64,000 bases of DNA from Tillandsia leiboldiana (taxonomy: Eukaryota; Streptophyta; Magnoliopsida; Poales; Bromeliaceae), in the NCBI GenBank assembly GCA_029204045.2, contig CM055077.1, positions 2,377,393-2,441,392 on the forward strand, given 5' to 3'. Numbering within the stretch: the stretch's first letter is position 1; each line of letters opens with the position of its first letter. Of the stretch, positions 27,231 to 40,231 are shown piece by piece. The position numbers and the translations under genes are program-made. Below the pieces are notes generated by a model that saw only the letters and a list, made by a program, of their open reading frames with translations, did no database searches and was not told where the DNA came from.

Positions 27231-30200
27231 ATGGAGGACGAAGGGCTCTCCGGCATCTGTGCGGGGCTCGGATCGGCCGAGGAGGACGAAAACGGGGCCG
27301 TAATTGGTTACATTACTGGCGAGAACTGTTTAGGTTTGGATTCGAAGCTTGGAAACCGATTTTTGATCGATTTATTAACCGATTTTATGTAGTAAAATGG
27401 CCTTATCAAACTTTATCTTTGATTGGTATCTCCGTAACTTTAATTTTTGTTTATTTGATTTATTCCGGTTTGTTGAGTTGAGGATTTTGTCTAATTTGGT
27501 AGCTTTATTAGCTATTAGTTGTTAATTATTATAGTTTCGTTTGCTAAAAAATTACCGGAGCTATTAAATTTGATGGAATTATTGTTAGTTTTAGTAAAAA
27601 TTCCAATTTATTCGACTGAAGCCGCTCAAATAAACAAAAAAGATCAAATTTTGCGAAGGTCCATTTAAAAATGGGCTATAATCGAGGTAGTTTTACATTT
27701 GCTAATTTTACCTCTCTTCAGATAATCTGAAAGATCTGCAGCGCTATCTGCGGCGCGATGATCCACAAAGGCGAAATGTATTCAAACAGATCTGCAAATG
27801 GAATGTGGTATCTCATGATCTGATCCCGATCATTGAGTACTATCAGAATGATCGCAATTTGGTGATTAATGCTGGTAACTTTTTTTTTGTTTTTCTTTGT
27901 GATTTTTTACAATCAACTTATTGTTTTCTATCAGTTACTTGAACCAGTACAATAATCTGCAGTTAAGATTTTGGTGTTCCTCACCATGCCTGTAGACCCA
28001 AGCTCTGATGATGTAGTGCAGCAGATAGAGTGTTTGTGGGATCTAAAAGCAGCATTGGCACGTAATGTGATGATAGCAGTTATAGTATCTCTTCTCGAAG
28101 ACCCATTGGATCATTTGGAATGGTATAGTTAATTTTTCGGCCTCATTTTGTTTGTTTTCTAGTGTCTCCTCAAGACTAATCTTTGTTTGTCTTGTAGAGA
28201 CTTTATGGCCATTCAGTTAACTATACATTGCTAATCTCTTTCATCATTTCTATCATCTTAGATTCACAAAATAATTACTGTTTGAAAATAAAAGCACTTT
28301 AACTATCAACGAAGACCGGAAAGATGTAGGGTGATTCCCTATGTCGTATACTCATTATCGAATGATGTTATCAAGACAAATAAATATGGAAGAATGTAGA
28401 AAACAGTAGGGGAGATGAGAATAAAAGTCTTTGACATGTTGTCAAGAAGAAGAAATTCGATAAAATTGTCTTCTTTTGTACTTAACTGAAAAATCTTTAG
28501 TGCTGGCACTGGAACTGTATGAGCTTTAATTGCTGGTCATTGCTGTGACTAGTTTTGTTTTGTTCTAATAAAAAGAAGTGACCTTTTTTTGGTTTATCTA
28601 TACATGATTTCCTAACAGAATCAGCCAAACTCCTTCGCCATGAAGTCCTTATTTGGATGCTTGGAAAGAACATTTTTGGCTGATTGATCTAATCCAATAC
28701 TGTGACCTCTGGATGCGATGGATGCACATAAATGTCTAGATAGTTAACTTTAGGGTTACAAAAAGTGATCATTTATGCATGGATATATATCAGATTTTGG
28801 AATCTGTCACCTTAATTGTTATTTCTTATATCAGTCATGAAGACCTTTGATGCCACAAGCATTGTATTTGGAAGTTGGAACTTCTTTGCTGTTGCTGTTT
28901 ATTTTTTTTATATTTTGCTATCCTCTGACATTCAAACAATGATCATTGACTCAAAATTGTTGTTGGGACCAATCAGTGATTGTTTTACAGAAGATGACTG
29001 GAAGTTGGTTCAGCTGGTTGTTACTTTGTTTCGGAATATCTTAGCCATCCAAGACATAACTTTGCAGCAGAAGGCTTCAGGATTGGCCACACAATTTTTG
29101 TGTTTGACAGATAGCATTTTGGAGCTCTTGTTTCAAGAAAATGTTATGGACATAATATTAGTTCTGACACAGCATGTTGGTGAGTCTTCTGGTTATCTTC
29201 AGCAAGACAATTTGCTTTTGCTGGAGATTTTCCACAATATATTTCTGGGCCGGGATCCGGAGTTAATTGCTAAAGTTTATAACAAGAAATCCGAGGTCTG
29301 TTCCCTTTGTTACGTAATAATGTAATGAGTTTGTTCACTTATTGTTCTCAAACAATTTTTCTCCACCCCCTTACAACAAATTTCAATCCTGATGAAAGAT
29401 GAAACTGCTAACAATTTTTTTTGTTTTTTCCTTCTTTTGACGTTTGAACATAGGGTGATTACCAGCTACTAACAGGGGTTGGCTAATGTTGCGAACTAGA
29501 GACAATTTGTTGTTCTAGAAAAGAGGAAATTTTCTTTTAAGGAAAACTGAAATATGATTTATAGGATATTCTGGTTTTGGGGCAACACTCCAGTCATTTA
29601 ATGATGCCAAATGGTAGCCTAAGTTAGCAATACATCTTATTGCTTGTGAGAGCATTAATTTTTTTTCCTAAGTGACTACCATGGTTGTGGAACAATAAAT
29701 TGTTTAGCTCAACTGATTCTCACACAATTTTTGGATTTTTACTTATAGCTTTCTAATTGATATAGGGCTTATGTTTGAAAAAGTTTTAGCTCTTGTTGGT
29801 TCATTAAGCATCTCTGAAGCTTTTCTGGTTAGAATATTTGATCTTGTATAACTTTTTGCATTCTGACTTCGTTATATAAGAATTTGAAAATTGTCATTTT
29901 GAGGGTATTTTCTTGTGCAGACTGATGGAGATATCAATGCATCCTTAGATTCACTAAGGTCGATTATGGAGGAAGAAAAGGAAAAGAAAAGGATAATCAA
30001 GCGAATGAGCTTGGAACGCTATTCAATGTTTAGCGGAACATTTACTCGCCTTTCAATGGTAGGACATACAAATGCTCGGCCACTAAGGAGATTATCTCGA
30101 ACTCTAGCTTGATGTTTGGTAGTGTTTATTATTCTTTTCTCTTGCACAGGATGGCTCTAAAATGCTATTTAAAGGCAACCCAGCTTCTGCCAGTGGAAAT

Positions 30201-33200
30201 GGCTTCCTGAAAGTCCATAAGGTTCAAAGGGGTCCACTTAAAAGAATTGCATGGGATCATGGGAGGCTATCCTTGCCAAAGAAAAATATTTTAGAACTAC
30301 TACACAATTTTCTAGACCAATTCTTGTCAGGAGGTTACAATGGTAGGGTAATGGAAGTATGATTTGATTAGTTTTCTTTTCATCCTAACATTATCTTCTT
30401 ATGCTAACGTGCTGCCTATCAGTTTTGATGCAGTCTATTCATAGGGACATCGAGAAAGAGGATCTATCTATTCAGCGCAGTGATATTATTACATTTTTCC
30501 AAGTTGCTGCTTTTGTCTTTTCTTTTCAATACGAGAGGGCCTCAGTTTGTAAGGTGTGAACTGAATTGATAGTTTCCATATTTCAAGTGTTATATGCAGG
30601 TTTTGCTTGACGAACCTTTTGAACTGTTGCCTTGTGCTTCTATGAATTATATATTTTTCTTAATACGCCAACCCTGCAATTGAATTATGAAATTGTTTTA
30701 CTTTTTATCGTTGTTTTGGTTTTTTTACTTTTGTGATAAACAATTTGTTAACAAACCATGGACTTTCCCTTTAGACTGGCCATTGCTGAGATTTTCCTTT
30801 AAGCAATTAACTTAAGATTTAACATTTGAATAATTTTTAGGAAGTTTGATCAATTTAGTAATGTCAACTGCATTGCATATTAAACTCTTCACACTTAAAA
30901 TGAGCCAACTAACAGGTGTGAGTGAACAATTAGCAACAAACTCAGACTATTTATGGAGAACCTAGCCAAATGCACCTGTAGCCAATCTTTTTGTCTTTTC
31001 TTTTTATAACCTGCAATTTGTTGGCAGCATTTAACCATACAAAAATTTGTTCTCTCAGAAACCGGACATGAAGGGATCTACATCTGAATCCTCACTTAAT
31101 TATGAAGGTATTGATCATTCATCATTTTCTGGGGACCTATGTGGACCTGTTGCAGCGACAATGAATGAGGCTATGTTCAATTTAGTCATAAACAAGTGGC
31201 GTGAGGCTTTTGAAAGTTTGAAAGAGACTGGTGATTACAAGACTCTATCAGCAGCAGGCTCTCTTATGAAAAAGACGGTATGCATACATTATTGGGAATT
31301 ACCTAACTGTCCTGATAGAATGCAGTTTGTCAGAAATTTATAGGAATTTACAATAAGTTTTAATTTAATTTCTTTGTTTTTCTTTAGATTCGCTTGATAG
31401 ATTTGGTGCTGAAGATATTTCCTGAAGATTCAAAGGAACCTCAAACAGCTCGGATTTTGCTATACAAGTTGTTTTATGATCAGACAGATCAAGGGCTAAC
31501 TCAGTTTCTCTTCAACCAGTTCAAATCTTTTGATTCACACAAGCAACCTAAAAGGTCTTTCTAATATATATTTTTTTGTGTTACTTATTTTATTCATTCA
31601 CATTCATCATTTCAATTATAGTACTTTTTTCTTAACTCAAGCAAATGGATCCACAAAATCATCATGATGCTTCCATTTCCCTACGTGCTTTATTTAGAAC
31701 ATGACCTTCTACATGCTTTGTTTTGGATCTAATTTGTGCTGTGAACTCTGGTTCTTTTGTACTTAAACTAACATCTGTTCAGATTCTATATTACAAATTG
31801 TAATGCAGCAAACTTGACACGCATTAGTGCTGTCAAATTTTTTTCGTGACGTCATACTTGAGTGTTGCGAGCAAACCTGTCTAACTAGTAAATTGTTCTC
31901 ATTCCAAATATTTGGTATATAATCATGTACTCTTTCAAAAATTCAACACTTCCCCTTCTTAACTGAGACTCTTTTCTTTCTATTAGTGATCTTGCAGATC
32001 TACTAGAAATAATCCATGTAGTTTTTCGGCTTATGGAGAAGCTTCAAGCATGTGGTGTGTTAAGGGTATGTCTTTCCTCCTTTTTGAAAATTATTCTTTT
32101 GAACTTTTCACTCGTGGAAATGAGGAACCTCATTTAAAATAACTTAGCTTTTTGGTTGTGTTTGGTGTATTTTAGGTTTCGAAAAAGACAAGAAGAGGTA
32201 GAAAAAAGAAGACGCCAAATGAGAATGTTCATAAAGAAGCTGCAAAACCGAGAGAAGCAGATGCTAGTACAACAGAAGTAAACAGTCAATTGGATGAGTC
32301 TGGCATGCCAACTTCTCAACCATTTGAAGATTCAGGGAAGTTAGGGGAGGAGCAAGTGGAGCCAAATTTGCCTGAAGCGGATGATATTGAAGGCAAATCA
32401 TTCTCAAATCCACTGGACAGTGAGGAAGTCAATACAAACTTAATTGACATAGCAGGCAGAACATCAGATTATTCAACCGATGATCAGGTTCCTGCTAGAA
32501 GTGAAGTTGATTTCAATGTATCCAGATTGGTTCTTAGTTTTGTAAACAATGCTGTTATAAATAACTTAGGCTGGCTATTGAGGTACTACAAGAGCAACTC
32601 TGTCAGTACAAATCACCACCTTATATCCATGCTACGTAGGTTTTGTGAAGATCTGGAGATGACCCCAATGCTCTACCAAGTAAGCCACATTGATAAAATA
32701 TTGGAATCCTCTATATTGGACAGTATTTTATTTAAAAAGATAACATTAGTTACTGCTCATATAGCTCGTTCACTGTCATTTGTTTGCAGTTATCGCTTCT
32801 CACCATCATTTATGATATATTAGCTGACCAAAAATCAACAAGATGCAAGGAGTATGCATATATTATAAGTTTTCTTACCAAGTTTGTGAGGAAGATGCTG
32901 AAGTTAATGACAAAACAACCTTTATTTTTTGTTGAAATACTCTTCTGGAAGACAAGAAAAGAGTGCCATTGCATGAATGCAGATGCATTGATGTGCGACA
33001 TAGCCAACTTCAAGAAAGATGCAAGGAACTTTGGAAATGATGGAAGTGGTCTGTCAAATAACAGAGAAGAAGTCCAGAAAAGCATAGCAGACTCTCTTGG
33101 TGATGATGAAGCTGATTTAGCCGTTCCTTATTATCCTCATCATCAGACGTGGGTTATCTGTTAGTTTTTTTTTGCTAGTTTGCTACTTCAATTCTTTCAT

Positions 33201-36079
33201 CCTTTTCTCCTATGAATTCTTGCAGTTGATTTAGTCGTTGTTTTGTTGCACAGAGAGGAAATTTCATCTGATGGAACTAATGAAGATGATTTGGACAAAC
33301 CAAACAAAGTTACAAATAAAAAGATCAGCTCAAGATCCATTTTGGATGACGGCGCTGAAGACAAAAATGGGTAATAATATCATTTTTGCCTTTTAACTGC
33401 ATTTCTCCTTGGTTAATTACTTGAGAATACTGCTCATTAAACCGTCATTGTTCCAGTAATGCTATTTCACCCAATTTTGAAACGACAAGAGCACCTAGAA
33501 GGAAAAGAGCTCCTGCTTTGAACCAAGAACAAGAGAACACAATCAGAAATCTGTATGAAAAGTAAGTGTAGAACTGCAAGCTCTTTTATGAGAAAGTTTC
33601 CTTAATGCTTCATTTCTCTCTCTATCAATGCCTGTGGTAGTCAGTATGATTAGAGTGCAATATACAAGAGACTTCTTTCCATGATGTTTGTGCTGTTGAA
33701 CTTTGTTTAAGTTTTCCTTTAGATAAGTCACTAATATGAACTTTCCTGGACATTGCAGATACAAGGACGAGCGCAAATGTGCTCATCTTATCGCAGAAGC
33801 TTTAGACTCTGATGGGAAAATTTCTTCAGCGCAAGTTTCTCGGAAGCTTAAACAGCTTGGTCTTAGAACTGGGATGAGAAAACCGCCTAAGGATGGTGGT
33901 GCTTCCTCTTCAGCTAGAGATGATCCAAACATTGTAGGTCTTAATGCATTTGAAAGCGATGGTCATAGTATGAGTGATCAGGGGAAAGGCTCCAATCTGG
34001 ACAGCTCTTTGTAAGTTGTTTTCGCACTTCAACTTTCATGCAATCTGTTACTAAAAATGCACCTTTATATATTTGCGAGGATTACAATACTTATCCCTCA
34101 AAGGACCTATTTTGTCATAGCTGCTGTCCAAAAATTGAAAATATCATAAATGCTTTCATATTTATCAAAAATACTCAATAATGCTCATATAAAAAATACT
34201 GTAACTGGCCTTGATAGTATGCTTGTTATTTTCATTAGACCTTTTTCTACAATCTTTAAAGCACCAATTTCTGTTTAGACAAGTTTTCTTCTCATATTTG
34301 CAGGTAGACTTTTTTTTTGAAGTTTTCAACCCTTTGTTGCAAATTTTTTTTCTTACCCGCTCTTGTCTATTCCTGCAGGCATAGAAGAAAAAGAACACGT
34401 GCCTTCAGCAAGGATCAAGAACTTCAGATCAAAGGATTATTTGAACGGTAGGCATATAGTTTGTTATGCAAGGTAGATAATTGAAGCAAATTTTGAATCT
34501 CTTACGATTTATCATTTGAATGTTCAACAAAGGGCAAGTTTGTACAAGAGGCACCTTCTGATGATATATTTATATTTACTATGTGCAGTTTATCACTCGT
34601 GTTAAATGCTTATTTAATTAGGTGTTGCCTGTTATTTGTAGGTATAAGAATGATGAAAACTGCAGTCACATGATTGCAAAAGCATTGGACACTGATAACA
34701 CATACACTGCTTCCCAAGTTTCCCGTAAACTGAAGCAACTTGGGTTACTTGTTCTTGGAAACAGGGGATCACCTAAAGATGTGAAACTCACAGAAGATAA
34801 AAGAACTATCGATAGTGATGAGCAATCTGATGAAGAAACGTTACTAGGAATGCTAAAAAGGTAATTTTTGTCTTCATTCATATGCGAAGCAAACATACTC
34901 ATTCTCCTGACATGATTTGTTCTGACCAGATCACAATCATCACTTTCGAGCTGGCAAGCTATTTTCTCTGCTTGTGAAATGTTTTTATCCTGATTGATGT
35001 CATCTGAACATTTTCTCAGAAGACAAAGGAAGACCATGTTCTTGGGGGATGCTGCAACAATTCTACCGCAGGATGAGGAAGCATCGAAAGACCATAATTC
35101 TGATGTTGAAATGTTGAGCACGGATAAGAAAGCGTCAGAAGATCATAATTCTGATCATGAAACATTAAGCACCATTCTCGGGTAAGTCGGCTCAGTTTAT
35201 TATTGCCAAAATTAATTGAGTATGTGTTATCTGACTCTATCCGTAGCCTACAAGCTATGTTCCTGTTATGCTTCTCTTGGGCTTGGGGGTAATGAGAAGC
35301 AGGCATAACCAGCCAAGCCTCAACCCTCACACCATAAAGGTCACTTAGTAGTCTTTGAACAGTCCATTTTGATGTCCATAGCTGCATTATGACATAATAT
35401 GCAATCCTTTGTGTCCAACGATAAACCCATGCTTTGTACCAATTTCTACGTTGTTTCTTTCCATTATATCTTTCGATCGCCATTATCTGTAACTTATTGA
35501 TTTACTATTTCTATGTTCTTTTTGTAGCCAACGAAAGAAGAGGATATCACCAGAGGATATAATGGCTAGAACTTCAAAGCTCAAGTCTGATGCTAAGATT
35601 CCAAGCACCACTTTCGAGTAAGTATATCCAGCAGTAACTTGTTGCAGTTTGAAGCAAAATCTGATCTTAATCTTCCGCTTGCTAGCTTAAGTGTACCACA
35701 TAAACAATCACATATGCAAAGTATGTTAATTTGATCTTGGAAAATGTTTTCTCTTAATATCCTATTGGATGCCTTCTTTTCATCTCTTGCGGCAATCAAA
35801 GCATTTTGTTTATCTTTTTCTTTTTGCAGGGATGTCACGGGCCAGCATGAGTCAGAATCAAATCACGAAAGTAGAAACGAAGTTGTCAGCTCTGATGCTC
35901 GCGAGGATAATACTGCGTCTGAGGTAGATTATACCGATGACAGGGGGCAAGAAACAGGTACAGGTAATGAACTGATGGAATTGGAAGACTCTGAGGATGA
36001 CACAAACTCTGCTGCCCCTCAAAATGTTACGCATCGGAGGAACCTTAGATTGGTTATTGATGAAGATGACGACGAGTGA
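27231..36079 (+). CDS. TIM: TIMELESS (replication fork protection / TIM), 20 exons
   Basis: Exons: 27231-27333, 27722-27874, 27963-28122, 28977-29295, 29921-30058, 30150-30356, 30434-30553, 31059-31277, 31388-31554, 31987-32065, 32176-32679, 32790-33148, 33254-33370, 33457-33561, 33759-34010, 34379-34447, 34642-34860, 35020-35181, 35528-35617, 35830-36079; 1263 aa. All introns are GT-AG and the frame closes. The N-terminal TIMELESS domain shows DNLKDLQRYLRRDDPQRRNV, VKILVFLTMPVDPSSDDVVQ and FTEDDWKLVQLVVTLFRNIL. GPLKRIAWDHGRLSLPKKN and MNEAMFNLVINKWREAFESL follow. The C-terminal half has basic and acidic regions. It also carries two copies of a YK-[DN]-x2-C-x-H-x-IA module ending QVSRKLKQLGL (exons 14-15 and 16-17). 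Family role: with TIPIN, keeps replicative helicase and polymerase coupled; nuclear. The start has a good context (GGGGACATGG). Downstream neighbour: plastid pyruvate kinase. Confidence 0.93.
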
Positions 36080-36699
36080 GGAGATTCTATCGGATCATTT
36101 GATCTGCACGAAATCAAGTGAAGCTAAACACACCAGGGAATTTAAACTCAACTTCTCCCAACAACTCTGAAGCAGTATAAAGAGCTTCACATGTAGGATA
36201 GAAGAAGTACATAAATGGCAATATAAATGTAATGTACTGTTGTTACTAGGAACCTATTAAGTTTTCTAATGTGGAGCTTAGCCCTTTTATATATTCATGT
36301 ATGTAGCATTTCGTATGAAGTGCCAACATTAGGATTGCGTATTATTTTGGGGCTCACTCACATGGCTAATTATTGGCCATTTAAAGGGCTATTTTTTTTA
36401 AAAAAAACATTGCATTGCATGAATTGGTTTGATGAAATGAACTTCATGCAGAATTTGATTTTTAACTGTTTTAATTTTAAAAATAAAACTGTTATTTTTT
36501 TTTTTTTAAGTTGAAACTTTAAATTTAAATTTTTTATAAATTTATTTTAGAAAATTTGTTAAATGATTTTACGAAATTATTTAAAAAAAAATTGCTTTCT
36601 TGTCTGCCTTAGCCAAAACGCTTTAAAAAATTTAATTTAATTTTTTTTTTTAAACCACAATCACTTTAATCGAAATAAGTTCTCTAAATATTAAGTCAA

Positions 36700-36748
36700 G
36701 CAAATAAAATTTAATTTTAAAGGTTAAATTTCAACATTATCCGTACAA

Positions 36749-36800
<52 letters not shown>
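36700..36800. repeat. (TA)n tract next to family C element
   Basis: About 24 TA units at 36753-36800 abut the family C copy at 36801. Another (TA)n (36972-36995) abuts its other end. Confidence 0.9.
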
Positions 36801-36802
<2 letters not shown>

Positions 36803-36971
36803 AAAATGCTACTTGTACACCCCATTTGGGGGTGTACATCGCACACCCCACCCATCCAATGGGTGGGGTGTGGTGAGAGGTCACTTCACAATTTGTGAAG
36901 TGACCCCCCATCCTTAGATGGGTGGGTGTAAGATGTACACCCCCTTTGGGGGTGTACATGTAGCGTTGCTC
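36801..36971. mobile_element. Family C MITE, copy 1
   Basis: A 171-bp element with ends GGAAAATGCTACTTGTACAC and GGTGTACATGTAGCGTTGCTC. GTACACCCC...GGGGTGTAC inverted blocks and an inner ACCCATCC/GGATGGGT palindrome are present. It lies inside a (TA)n tract, so a target duplication cannot be recognised. Related copies: 37465, 37700, 55654 and 63381. Confidence 0.8.
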
Positions 36972-36994
36972 TATATATATATATATATATATAT

Positions 36995-37152
36995 AGTATT
37001 ACGTCATTGGTGCTATTAAGTTTTTTACCGTTGCATTAAAAGATGTGATGTTGAGATAATAGTAGGCTTCTTAGATTTAATGGGTGGTTGGAAAAACAGT
37101 AAAATTCTAACGGATGAAAATAATCAAAAAGATTGATATATATATATATATA
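36995..37152. repeat. Family A MITE copy with (TA)n
   Basis: Carries the family blocks ATTGGTGCTATTAAGTTTTT, ACCGTTGCATTAAAAGATGT, GATTTAATGGGTGGTTGG and AACGGATGAAAATAATC. It is bounded by (TA)n on both sides (about 36972-36995 and 37137-37152). Confidence 0.6.
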
Positions 37153-37464
37153 CCGATAAATAATTATTTGAAATTTTTATATTTTATTAGAAATAAAAAA
37201 TTTCAATTACTTATTATATATTCTTATAATTTTTTATTTTATTTTTTTTAAAGAGAAAAGTAGTATTTTTATATATTTTTTTTTAAATTTTGAGCTGTAT
37301 TATTGTTACGAAAATCATTTAGAATTATAAAAAAATTACGTTATGTTATGTACGATAAGTATATATATAAAAAAATATTTTATTTTTTTTTATAAATAAT
37401 TTTATATTCTCTACATTATAATAAATTGATTAAGATATATTTTTACAGTATTACTTTATAAAAA

Positions 37465-37636
37465 GAGCAATGCTACATATACACCCCGAATGGGTGTACA
37501 TTATACATCTCCACCATTTTAACGGTGACGATATTTTTTACGGGTCACATCAAGTGACCCATCATCACACTCCCATCCTTAGATGGATGGGGATGTGAGA
37601 TGTACACCCCTTACGGATGTACACATAGCATTTTCC
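37465..37636 (-). mobile_element. Family C MITE, copy 2, 9-bp target duplication
   Basis: 172 bp from GAGCAATGCTACATATACAC to the TAGCATTTTCC end. The 9-bp direct repeat TTATAAAAA flanks it exactly at 37456-37464 and 37637-37645. Orientation is opposite to copies 1 and 3. The 9-bp duplication suggests a Mutator-like origin. Confidence 0.85.
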
Positions 37637-37699
37637 TTATAAAAAATATAAGCATATATTTTTATCTCAATTATATTTTATCCAATAACATTAAATAAC

Positions 37700-37871
37700 G
37701 GAAAATACTATGTGTACACCCCTTTCGGGGTGTACATCATACACCCCACCCATCCAAGGGTGGGGGTGTGATGATGGGTCACTTGATGTGACCCGTAAAA
37801 AGTATCACCACCATTAAAATGGTGGAGGTGTATGATGTACACCCCTTCGGGGTGTATAGGTAGCATTGCTC
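37700..37871 (+). mobile_element. Family C MITE, copy 3, 9-bp target duplication
   Basis: 172 bp from GGAAAATACTATGTGTACAC to GTAGCATTGCTC. The direct repeat TTAAATAAC lies at 37691-37699 and 37872-37880. It is only 63 bp from copy 2 and inverted relative to it, so the pair forms a long inverted repeat upstream of the pyruvate kinase gene. Confidence 0.87.
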
Positions 37872-38399
37872 TTAAATAACTTCCAATAACCAAACGGACC
37901 TTTATAAATTCTTATTTTCGATCCGCATATGGTGGCATTTTTGTTATTAAAGTAAAATGGTCGGGGCGTTAATTACGAACGACGCCACTCCATTTAAATG
38001 GGTTACACTGACGGAGACTGCGAGGAGTGAAAAATTTGGTGCTGCACCTCGCGCATCTTACGTCTCATGCACCGTACGCACGTCTCTCACAAATTTAGTA
38101 AAAAAATATCTACATTATAAAGTTTAATTAATTATAATAAAAAAATATATAATTAATTAATTAATTAATTAGTACATTATTATTTAGTTTTAAAAATATA
38201 TAAAATTTGACAAAATTGTATGTTGGTGTCATAAATTTATTTTTAGAGCCCCAGTTATGAAATTTTTTTAGATGTGGTTCATGAAATGTACGGATGCACC
38301 GGGTGTAGGGATGAGACGGAGGGGCTTCGTCCTCGACCGATCGATACGATCGAAGAACCCTCGTTTTCTTCTTTAAATACAACTTCCCAACATACGCCA

Positions 38400-38474
38400 T
38401 TAAGATACTCCTCCTCCTCCTCCTCCTCCTCCTCCCTCGCGCTCTCTCTCGCTAGAGCTCGAGACCGATCAACA
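38400..38474 (+). promoter_or_regulatory. Leader of the pyruvate kinase gene
   Basis: A TATA-like TTTAAATAC at about 38372-38380 is followed by a pyrimidine-rich leader with a (CTC)n run (about 38408-38435) and CGCTCTCTCTCGC. The assignment of the TATA element is by position only. Confidence 0.4.
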
Positions 38475-40177
38475 ATGGCCATGGCGCGGGTGGCGGTGGC
38501 GAGATCCGTGGGAGGTGGGACCGCGTCTCCTCTCTTGTGCCCTAGCTCCGGATCTGGGGCTCGGAGGAGTTCGATTGAAGCTCTCAAACCCTCAAAGCTC
38601 TCGGGGAGGTTTTATGGGGAGAAGGAGTGGAGGAGTAGGAGGGGAAGTGGGCGCCGTCGCCCCTTTGAGGTCGTCGCAGTGGCGAGCAAGTTGCCCCGAG
38701 TCGACGCCGCGGAGGTTCTTCCCGTTTCCGCGGAGGATGGCTCCAAGGTTCTGTAATTAGCCCATCACTTCACCCTTTTTTTTTCAGCAATTATAGTTGT
38801 TTAATCGGGTTATTTGAACATTTTAGCTGAGTTTCTCGTGGTTCCAGTCGAGAAGCTGCAATTTTGTTGTAGGTTTGGAAAAAATTTGTTGTTCTTTGTC
38901 TTTTTATTGTGATTTTGGGGGATTAATTATAGGTGCTGTGTTGTAGCTTTAGCTAGATCTCCTATAATTGATTCAAAAGCTGCAATTTTGTTGCTTAACC
39001 TTGTTTTTCAATTTTGTTGTAGCTTTAGCTAAGTTCATCCCTGCAATGAATGAAGCGGCAGCATGCTGCCTTCCCCTCAAAAAAACCTTGTTTTTCAAGT
39101 GATATTTATAGTTTTAACATCATTATTTGATTTATTTGTACATTTCATTAATCAGCATGAATCTCGTTTTCTCTGCTCAAATTGTGCTTCAATTAATTTT
39201 CTGGGGACATGAAATTGATTTTGGTTGCTGCGTAATCAATGCAATTTGCGCTAATTTAGTTGCTCTTAGTCTTAGGATACCTTGTTATGTTGCGAATTCA
39301 AGGATTATTAACTGTAAAAGGTTTACGGTGTGTTTTAGGAAGAAGAGAGCTTTAGGCATCTGAAAAGCATTCGGCAGGTAGGGCAAGCAGCACCGGGAGT
39401 ATGGTCGAAGCCCAATGTGAGGCGCAAGACGAAGATCGTCTGCACCATTGGCCCATCCACCAACACGAGGGAGATGATATGGAAGCTCGCAGAGGCTGGC
39501 ATGAATGTTGCTCGGCTTAACATGTCTCATGGAGATCATGCCTCTCATCAAAAAGTTATTGATCTTGTGAAGGAGTACAATGCTGAGAACAAAGACAATG
39601 TGATCGCCATCATGCTTGATACAAAGGTTGGTTGGTCACAAAAGTATTTTATAAGAAACTTTTACTAGCTTAGAAGAGCTATCATGTAGTAATGTCGCAC
39701 TATCTTGATCTTGTGTGTGATCATTATCGAGTGCGCTATGCCTCTTAACTCAAATTTGCCATTTTTAGTGGTCCTTCTACATGTCTTATATCTCTGTATT
39801 AATGTTCTTTCCATAACAGGGGCCAGAGGTCAGGAGCGGTGACTTGCCGCAGCCAATAACATTGGCAAGTGGTCAGGAATTCACCTTCACAATAAAAAGG
39901 GGAGTCGGGACAGAGACCTGTGTCAGCGTAAACTATGACGACTTTGTCAACGATGTGGAAGTTGGTGACATGCTTCTTGTAGATGGTATATATATTTCTC
40001 TCTGCTATGTAATATGTATCTTGTAGGGGTAAAACTTATTTCCAAATAGCGGAATAGGCTACTTGATTAAGATTATCATTTCGGTCTGTTCTCTCCTTGA
40101 GCTTGTACAATTTTCACCGGCTATTTCAATTTTGAATAATGCCATCTGATTTTTTTGGTAATATTTAACTAGTTCTG

Positions 40178-40231
<54 letters not shown>

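Noticed and set aside
28816..28976. In-frame sequence upstream of TIMELESS exon 4 as extra coding sequence
   Set aside because: The frame is open, but including it breaks the conserved junction to FTEDDWK. The CAATCAG acceptor at 28976 restores phase with exon 3.
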